This document shows, one piece after another, positions 1 through 4,273 of a stretch of 6,600 nt of DNA. The translations under genes were made by a program, and so were the position numbers. This DNA is from DASWOJ01 sp036398775 (lineage in GTDB: Bacteria > Pseudomonadota > Alphaproteobacteria > Acetobacterales > Acetobacteraceae), in contig DASWOJ010000021.1 in the NCBI GenBank assembly GCA_036398775.1, positions 1 through 6,600 on the forward strand. Reading direction: 5' to 3'. How positions within the stretch are numbered: the first letter of the stretch is position 1; each line of letters opens with the position of its first letter. The notes under the pieces are model-generated. The model saw only the letters and a program-made list of their open reading frames with translations, was not told the origin of the DNA and made no database searches.

Positions 1-98
1 CCCAGGCTTGCAAGGGACTGGAACTGGTAGCCGAATGCCACCCGCGACAGCGACACCGCCGCCACCAAACCCCATCGCCGCCCCGCCGAGTCCCTCAT
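1..98 (-). CDS. Probable MFS transporter, N-terminal fragment
   Basis: Reading leftward from an ATG at 98 gives 32 codons with no stop before the window edge. The peptide begins MRDSAGRRWG and continues LVAAVSLSRVAFGYQFQSLA: a short basic cytoplasmic start followed by a hydrophobic first helix. The 'R..FGYQFQS' pattern at the end of helix 1 is like the first helix of many major facilitator superfamily transporters in alphaproteobacteria, so a secondary transporter in the inner membrane is the best guess. The substrate cannot be told from this piece. A weak purine-rich site (GTAGGG on the minus strand, about 9 bases upstream) lies before the ATG; an in-frame GTG three codons upstream is a possible alternative start. 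The gene diverges from hslO. Only 33 codons are visible, so the family call is inference. Confidence 0.55.
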   Translation of the reverse strand, partial: MRDSAGRRWGLVAAVSLSRVAFGYQFQSLASL

Positions 99-171
99 CG
101 GATGCACCCTACGGCACCCCGCCGGAACCGGACAGGTTCACCTCGGCATCCCTTCTCCCTACATAGAGCGC
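99..171. promoter_or_regulatory. Divergent intergenic region before hslO, with an inverted repeat
   Basis: These 73 bases separate the leftward transporter start from hslO and must hold at least one promoter. On the + strand TTCACC (137-142), a 17-base spacer and TACATA (160-165) form a weak sigma-70-like pair, 4/6 and 3/6 matches. A perfect 5-bp inverted repeat, GAACC-N5-GGTTC (125-139), overlaps the putative -35 and could be an operator or chance. I see no convincing heat-shock (RpoH) promoter, although hslO is a heat-shock gene in E. coli. Confidence 0.3.
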
Positions 172-1131
172 ATGACAACCAACCCTGCCTTCCTGGACAG
201 CGCCCGGCCCGACGTGCCCGACATCGTGGTCCCCCGCGGCATCACCCCGTTCTACCTGCCGGGCCGTCCCGTGCGGGGGCGGCTGGTGCGCCTGGGTCCG
301 CTCGCCGACGCGCTGCTGACCCGGCACCACAACCACCCCGTCGTGACCGCGCTGACCGGCCAGGCCCTGGCGCTGACGGCGGCGCTGGCGACGGCGCTGA
401 AGTTCCGCGGCTCGTTCAGCCTGCAGGCCAAGGGCGACGGCGCCCTGCCGATGCTGCTGGCGGACTGCACGGAATCCGGTGCGCTGCGCGGCTACGCCCG
501 GGCCGATGCGGACAAGCTGGCGACCCTGCTCGCCGCCGGGGAGAACCCCTCCGCCGCCGCCCTGCTCGGCCACGGCTACCTGGCGTTCAGCGTGGACCAG
601 GGTCCGGACCGCGAACGGCACCAGGGCATCGTCAGCATCGAGGGCGACAGCCTGGCCGACATGGCGCTGCACTATTTCCAGACCAGCGAGCAACTGCAAT
701 GCACCGTCCGCCTGGCCTGCGCCAAGACCCCCCTGGGCTGGCGGGCCGGCGCACTGATCCTGGAGCGCGTGGCGCGCGAAGGCGGGCTGGACCCGGAAAT
801 GGACGACGACGCCCAGACCGAAAGCTGGCGCACCGCGACGGCGCTGGCCGCGACGCTCAAGGAATCCGAGCTGCTGGACGATACGCTGCAGCCGGACCGG
901 CTGCTGTTCAACCTGTTCGGAACGGAGGGTGTGGCGGCCGACCGCAACCGCGCCCTGGCCTACGGCTGCCGCTGCTCCCGCGCCCGGCTATCGGGCATCC
1001 TCGAAACCTTCCCCAAGGACGACCTGGACCACATGGCGGTCGGCGGCGACATCGTCATGACCTGCGAGTTCTGCAACCTGGACTTCCGCTTCGGCCGCGA
1101 CGAGGTCCACGGCAAGGCGGCGGGCGGGTAG
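172..1131 (+). CDS. hslO: Hsp33, redox-regulated molecular chaperone
   Basis: Hsp33 is a cytoplasmic holdase activated by oxidation. In the reduced state four cysteines bind zinc; on oxidative unfolding they form disulfides, the protein dimerises and binds unfolding clients. The 319-residue product shows the family marks: an N-terminal fold with 'YFQTSEQLQ' at 168-176 (family pattern YF..SEQ), and a C-terminal zinc site made of CxC (C266, C268, in GCRCS) and CxxC (C298, C301, in TCEFC). All four zinc ligands are present, so it should be functional. E. coli Hsp33 is 292 residues; the extra length here is mostly an N-terminal extension of about 20 residues and a glycine-rich tail. The ATG at 172 is the first start codon in this frame after at least 25 open codons lacking ATG, GTG or TTG. 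Its Shine-Dalgarno is poor (only AGAG). The lipoprotein gene begins one base after the stop, so the two are probably co-transcribed. Confidence 0.96.
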   Translation: MTTNPAFLDSARPDVPDIVVPRGITPFYLPGRPVRGRLVRLGPLADALLTRHHNHPVVTALTGQALALTAALATALKFRGSFSLQAKGDGALPMLLADCTESGALRGYARADADKLATLLAAGENPSAAALLGHGYLAFSVDQGPDRERHQGIVSIEGDSLADMALHYFQTSEQLQCTVRLACAKTPLGWRAGALILERVAREGGLDPEMDDDAQTESWRTATALAATLKESELLDDTLQPDRLLFNLFGTEGVAADRNRALAYGCRCSRARLSGILETFPKDDLDHMAVGGDIVMTCEFCNLDFRFGRDEVHGKAAGG

Positions 1132-1132
1132 G

Positions 1133-1759
1133 ATGCTGCGCCGGACCGTCCTCCTGCTGCCGCTGCTGTTGGCGGCCTGCGGAGGCGAGGACATGCCGCA
1201 GCGGACGGAGTTCCCGGCGCTGCATTACGATTACCTGACGCCGTTGCGGCTGAACGTCGCCGCCGTGGACGTGCCGGATGCGCCGCCGCCGGGGCCGCTG
1301 GATGCGATGAACCCGGCGCCCCCGGGCCAGACGCTGCGGCGGATGGCGATGGACCGTATCGGCGCTGGCGGCGCCACGGGCCGGGCGGCGTTCGTCGTTG
1401 ACCAGGCCAGCGTCACCCAGTCGGGCGAGGGCCTGTCCGGCGTGATGGCGGTTCATCTCGATGTCCTCCGTCCCGACGGCGGACGCTCGGCCTTTGCGGA
1501 GGCGCGGGTCACCCGCCAGGCCAGCCTGCCCCGCCGCACAGAGCTGCCGGGGGCGCTTTACGACATGACCCGCGCGATGATGGACGACATGAACGTGGAG
1601 CTGGAGTTCCAGGCCCGCCGCTCCCTTCGCGATTGGCTGCAATCAGCGGAGACTGCCCCCGCGCCTGCCCCGGTTCAGCAGCAAAACCTCTCGGCCCCTG
1701 GGCAGCCCGCCACACCGCCAATCCCGCCAGAGCAGCCCATACCAGCTCCTGGCAGTTGA
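1133..1759 (+). CDS. Putative lipoprotein of unknown function, downstream of hslO
   Basis: The 208-residue product starts with MLRRTVLLLPLLLAAC, a basic n-region, a leucine-rich core and a lipobox LAAC with the lipidated cysteine at 16. Gly at +2 after the Cys favours the outer membrane rather than inner-membrane retention. The mature part has 'FPALHYDYLTPLRLNVAAVDV' split around residues 27-47, an alpha/beta-looking middle (about 80-170) ending in an amphipathic stretch, and a disordered Pro/Gln-rich tail (175-208). I do not recognise the family. The ATG lies one base after the hslO stop (TAG G ATG), with only a poor ribosome site inside the hslO end, so translation probably depends on ribosomes finishing hslO. 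This is expected of an operon partner, but a functional link to Hsp33, which acts in the cytoplasm, is not shown by the sequence. Confidence 0.85.
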   Translation: MLRRTVLLLPLLLAACGGEDMPQRTEFPALHYDYLTPLRLNVAAVDVPDAPPPGPLDAMNPAPPGQTLRRMAMDRIGAGGATGRAAFVVDQASVTQSGEGLSGVMAVHLDVLRPDGGRSAFAEARVTRQASLPRRTELPGALYDMTRAMMDDMNVELEFQARRSLRDWLQSAETAPAPAPVQQQNLSAPGQPATPPIPPEQPIPAPGS

Positions 1760-1867
1760 CGCCGTGCCCGGCCAGTCCAACCGGCCCTTGACCGTATGCT
1801 TGCAGAAGGCCAGCCAAGGCATTGAACGAAATTGGTTGTCACGGCGCCGACAAGGGCGCATCTAACC

Positions 1868-1893
1868 GGCTTCAAAGCCATCGTCCCTTTTTT
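1868..1893 (+). terminator. Weak intrinsic terminator candidate after the lipoprotein gene
   Basis: GGCTT-CA-AAGCC (1868-1879) can form a short stem, effectively 4 bp with a four-base loop, and a run of six T follows at 1888-1893. The T-run is eight bases from the stem rather than directly after it and the stem is short, so this is a weak candidate. It is the only hairpin followed by a T-run that I noticed in the window and it is on the expected strand, about 110 bases after the lipoprotein stop. Confidence 0.25.
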
Positions 1894-1953
1894 GCGCCTG
1901 GCCTGGGCACCATACGTCCGGCGCGTGGTCTTGGTGATCGGCCCGTAGCGATG

Positions 1954-1968
1954 TTAATGGTTTCTTTA
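1954..1968 (+). promoter_or_regulatory. CtrA-like half-site pair (degenerate)
   Basis: The sequence TTAA-N7-TTTA lies 29 bases upstream of the GTG start of the following gene. The alphaproteobacterial cell-cycle regulator CtrA binds TTAA-N7-TTAA; this differs at one base. It is the only AT-rich patch in the upstream region, which makes it either a regulator site, part of the -10 area, or both. TTGGTG (1931-1936) about 17 bases upstream of TTAATG could serve as a weak -35. Confidence 0.25.
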
Positions 1969-1984
1969 CCCGTGGCCGCAGAGC

Positions 1985-1992
1985 AAGGGGAG
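1985..1992 (+). promoter_or_regulatory. Ribosome binding site fixing a GTG start
   Basis: AAGGGGAG ends four bases before the GTG at 1997. It is the strongest ribosome site on the + strand of this window, and no other in-frame start lies nearby, so it decides the start of the ExeA-like gene. Confidence 0.75.
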
Positions 1993-1996
1993 CGCC

Positions 1997-3460
1997 GTGG
2001 ATACGCACAACACTGAACTGCCCCTGCCGGAGCCCGAAGCGCTGCGCCTGATCCTGGACCGGGTGCTCGGCGGCGGCGATGCGGTGGTGGCCGGCGGCAG
2101 CGGAATGCCAGCCTTGCTCGACGCGGTGGCTGACGCGCTTGCCCGGCGCCGGTGCCGCGTGCTGCGTGCGTCGGCGCTTGCAGCCGGAGGGCTGAGCCTG
2201 TCCGGCCTGATGGCGCAGATCACGCAACGCCCCGACATTGACGGGCATGACGACGAGGTCCTGGAGCTTGGGTTCCAGGCGCTGACGATGCTCGATGCGG
2301 ACAGCGACGCCGTTGCGCTCCTGGTCGAGGGCGGGGAGATGCTGCACCGGACCGCCTTGCGCTACCTGCAATTCACCTGCAGGTCGGCTCCGGCGCTCCG
2401 CCTGGTGCTGGCGGGTCAGACGGGCATGCCTGACCTGCAGGTTGACGAGATGGCGTTCCTCCGCACGCGCCTGGCAGCCAGCCCGGTGATCACCCTGGCC
2501 GCCGAGTTGCCGGAGATGCCGGCCGCGCTGCTGGATGCGCCCCTGTCGGAGTCGAGCACGCCCGCCGCAGTGCCGCTGCCTCCATCCAAGCCGCACCTCG
2601 TTCAACCTGGCCTCGCTGCGTCCGGCCCGCTGTTCGCTCCCTGGCCGGGCTTGTCCGTTCCGCCGCGTCCCGAACCGGTCCAAGCTCCTGGGCTGCGTCC
2701 GGCGCTGTCGGGAACGCCCATGCGCGCCGCGGACACGGCCCGGCAGAGGTCGTCCATGACCTGGATCGGCATTGGCCTGGCAATGTCCGCCTCCATCGCA
2801 ATCGGCGTCCTGATCGGGCGTTACGGGTGGCCGGGCGGGTCCACCGTCTCGCTGCAAACGATGGCGCAGCCTGCACCGACGCCCGAGCTTGCGCCCGTGC
2901 CGGTCCAGGCCGGACCGCGTGCGGCCCAGGGCGGCGTGCCGGCGTCCAATCCGGACGCGCCATCCGGCACTGCGGCACTCCCGCGATCAGAGCCATCAGG
3001 GCGCGTCGCGGCGACAACGCCGGCGCCGTTCCCCGTTCAACCGCCAGCGGGCGCTGCGGCTGCGCCATCTCCGGACAAGGGCGGGCCGGACAGCACGGCA
3101 CTCCAGAACCAGGGGGCGTCGCAACGCCCCGCCTCGACGTCCGCAAGCCAATCCGAGCCTGCCCCGCCCCGGTCCAGGCGGGAAGCACGGCAGGCCGAAG
3201 GCCGGTCGAGGGAGGCTGCCTCCTCCGGACGCAGCCCTGCGTCGCCACGGTCCAGCAGCCGTTCCAACCAGGCTTCGGACACCCGCGAGCGCGGCTTACC
3301 GCCCAGTGGCCAGGAGGCGCTTTACCTGCCCCCGGCTCCGGAGCCGCCACCCGCAGCTCCGCCCGAGCTTGGGCCGGACCGGACAGGGGAACGCCGGCCT
3401 ATCATCGGCACTTATACGTCCGACCAGAACGGCATCCGGACTTTCCGCTCGGCACCGTGA
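1997..3460 (+). CDS. Degenerate ExeA/GspA-like membrane protein with Pro-rich tail
   Basis: Length 487 residues, GTG start. Three parts are visible. (1) Residues 15-170 resemble the AAA domain of ExeA/GspA-type secretion ATPases: 'VVAGGSGMPALL' (30-41) is where the P-loop should be, 'VALLVEGGEML' (106-116) where Walker B should be, and 'LRLVLAGQTGMPDL' (134-147) matches the 'LVGQPEL' strand of that family, followed by 'LRTRLA' like the family's LRQRI. The P-loop lacks the GKT/S lysine and Walker B lacks the DE pair, so ATP hydrolysis is unlikely. (2) A single membrane helix at about 255-274, after a basic stretch. (3) A disordered Pro/Ala/Ser/Arg-rich region (about 280-465) ending in an ordered-looking motif, 'PIIGTYTSDQNGIRTFRS' (468-485). 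This predicts a cytoplasmic N-terminus and an extracytoplasmic tail, the layout also seen in GspA and in DamX-type proteins. Known ExeA works with ExeB in assembling type II secretion; no secretion gene is next to it here, so a scaffold role is only inference. The small exported gene follows after 43 bp. Confidence 0.85.
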   Translation: MDTHNTELPLPEPEALRLILDRVLGGGDAVVAGGSGMPALLDAVADALARRRCRVLRASALAAGGLSLSGLMAQITQRPDIDGHDDEVLELGFQALTMLDADSDAVALLVEGGEMLHRTALRYLQFTCRSAPALRLVLAGQTGMPDLQVDEMAFLRTRLAASPVITLAAELPEMPAALLDAPLSESSTPAAVPLPPSKPHLVQPGLAASGPLFAPWPGLSVPPRPEPVQAPGLRPALSGTPMRAADTARQRSSMTWIGIGLAMSASIAIGVLIGRYGWPGGSTVSLQTMAQPAPTPELAPVPVQAGPRAAQGGVPASNPDAPSGTAALPRSEPSGRVAATTPAPFPVQPPAGAAAAPSPDKGGPDSTALQNQGASQRPASTSASQSEPAPPRSRREARQAEGRSREAASSGRSPASPRSSSRSNQASDTRERGLPPSGQEALYLPPAPEPPPAAPPELGPDRTGERRPIIGTYTSDQNGIRTFRSAP

Positions 3461-3503
3461 GCCTGGTCCATCATGGCGACGTTTCAGATTCCGGAGTGCA
3501 TCA

Positions 3504-3779
3504 ATGAAATTGCAAGTAGCCGCCTTGGCCGCACTGGTCATGGCCGGGCCAGCCGCAGCCCAGCCATTCATCATCCCGTTGGGCAACCAACAGCCGCAGC
3601 AGGGACAGCAGCCCCCGGCGTCGCCGGTACCGGTCGCCCCACCTCAGGCCGACGCAACCCCGGGCGCCAATCCGCAGCCGGCCGCCCAATCATCCACCGC
3701 CGGCGCCACCGCCCGGGGCAACTCCGGTCCGAACGACGCAGGCTCCGGAGAAGGCCAGCCCGCAGCCCTCGCCCGCTGA
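3504..3779 (+). CDS. Small exported Pro/Gln-rich protein, unknown function
   Basis: A 91-residue product with a clear Sec signal peptide, MKLQVAALAALVMAGPAAA, cleaved after Ala19 (AAA|QP). The mature protein (about 72 residues) starts QPFIIPLGNQQPQQ and is low in complexity: Gln/Pro-rich to about residue 60, then Ser/Gly/Ala-rich. It has no cysteine and no membrane segment. The ATG is supported by GGAG at 3493-3496, seven bases upstream. The same frame is open for some 600 bases upstream, but that part overlaps the ExeA-like gene and has the arginine-rich look of a shadow frame. The gap to the upstream stop is 43 bp, so the two genes are probably one transcript. I do not recognise a family. 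The C-terminal third could be affected by a frameshift (see findings). Confidence 0.65.
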   Translation: MKLQVAALAALVMAGPAAAQPFIIPLGNQQPQQGQQPPASPVPVAPPQADATPGANPQPAAQSSTAGATARGNSGPNDAGSGEGQPAALAR

Positions 3780-3785
3780 GGTCCG

Positions 3786-3828
3786 CACCTGGCCCTTGGC
3801 CCGGCTGGGACCGGTTTCCGGCCAGGTG
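3786..3828. terminator. Convergent, probably bidirectional terminator hairpin
   Basis: CACCTGGCC (3786-3794) and GGCCAGGTG (3820-3828) are perfect 9-bp inverted arms around a 25-base loop, and the loop itself can form smaller CCGG-based stems. The structure fits exactly in the 53 bp between the stop of the + strand small gene (3779) and the stop of the - strand lipoprotein (3833). There is no T-run on either side, so it would be a T-less hairpin or a stabiliser of both 3' ends rather than a classic intrinsic terminator. Confidence 0.5.
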
Positions 3829-3832
3829 AGCC

Positions 3833-4129
3833 TCAGATCCAGTGTGCAGGAAGCCAGACTTCCGTGGCGCCGTTGCGTTGCCAGTAACCGTCCTGCCACA
3901 ACGTGCCGTGGCCAGCCCGCTCGACCCACTTGCCAGAGACCCACTGATAGTCGCTGCCGGTCCAGTCGTAGTGACCCGGCTGCCAGATCAGGGCGACGCG
4001 AGGCTCGGGCGGCGCCGGCACGTCTTCGGCCAGCACCGGCGGCACCGGTGGATGCCCGGGGACGGATGGCGCGCCGCAGCCTTGCAACATCAGGATGCAA
4101 GGGAGGGCAACAGCAAGCACGCGCAACAT
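3833..4129 (-). CDS. YXWXGXW-repeat lipoprotein
   Basis: A 98-residue product. The start MLRVLAVALPCILMLQGC is a lipoprotein signal peptide with lipobox LQGC and the lipidated Cys at 18; Gly follows it, favouring the outer membrane. After a Pro-rich spacer (21-43) comes a Trp/Gly/Tyr-rich module: 'WQPGHYDW' (49-56), 'YQWVSGKWVER' (61-71) and 'GYWQRNG...WLPAHW' (82-97). This matches the short YXWXXGXW-type repeats of small proteobacterial envelope proteins, where the aromatic residues probably form beta strands. Their exact function is not known. The start has a good ribosome site, AGGAG at 4141-4137, seven bases away. It lies 144 bp downstream of the DsbD-like gene on the same strand; I see no convincing promoter in the gap, so it may be read through from dsbD, though a hairpin lies between them. 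Confidence 0.88.
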   Translation of the reverse strand: MLRVLAVALPCILMLQGCGAPSVPGHPPVPPVLAEDVPAPPEPRVALIWQPGHYDWTGSDYQWVSGKWVERAGHGTLWQDGYWQRNGATEVWLPAHWI

Positions 4130-4205
4130 GTCCGGTCTCCTGTGGGGGGACGACGCAAAGATGGGTCATCCGGGCGTTTGAAGCCAGGTCTGCGCCCCGT
4201 AGGCA

Positions 4206-4223
4206 CCGTGCGCGGCCGCACGG
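4206..4223 (-). terminator. GC-rich hairpin between dsbD and the small lipoprotein gene
   Basis: CCGTGCG-CGGC-CGCACGG is a perfect 7-bp stem with a four-base loop, 51 bases after the DsbD-like stop. No T-run follows on the minus strand. It may weaken read-through or protect the dsbD mRNA end. The rest of the 144-bp gap (4130-4273) holds the lipoprotein ribosome site and nothing else I can identify. Confidence 0.3.
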
Positions 4224-4273
4224 AAGACGGCAACGACGCTTCGGGGCCAACAACGCCAGCAAGCAGTACGGAA

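Larger units (their letters stand above)
1760..1996. other. Non-coding gap of 237 bp between two + strand units
   Basis: I find no convincing gene here. The only + strand frame of note (from 1822) has neither a ribosome site nor a coding-like composition and runs into the next gene. The stretch is visibly richer in A and T than the flanking genes, as expected for a promoter region. It contains the weak hairpin plus T-run (1868-1893), the TTAA/TTTA box (1954-1968) and the ribosome site (1985-1992) listed separately. A second small hairpin, GCGCC-N6-GGCGC, sits near 1844-1859. Confidence 0.6.

Noticed and set aside
1822..2016. 64-codon + strand open frame in the intergenic gap
   Set aside because: No ribosome site, no coding-like composition, and it overlaps the promoter box and start of the next gene.
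2375..2442. Two copies of the 10-bp palindrome ACCTGCAGGT, 58 bp apart
   Set aside because: Both lie inside the coding region and encode unrelated Cys-Arg and Leu-Gln-Val residues; palindromes made of common codons are expected by chance and no regulatory context is visible.
1862..2857. Long minus-strand open frame of 331 codons opposite the ExeA-like gene
   Set aside because: Arg/Gln/Gly-rich composition with no recognisable domain, typical of an antisense shadow in GC-rich DNA; the + strand gene has a strong ribosome site, a domain layout and a membrane helix.
2889..3503. Upstream extension of the small exported gene, overlapping the ExeA-like gene
   Set aside because: Arginine-rich shadow composition; the signal peptide and ribosome site put the real start at 3504.
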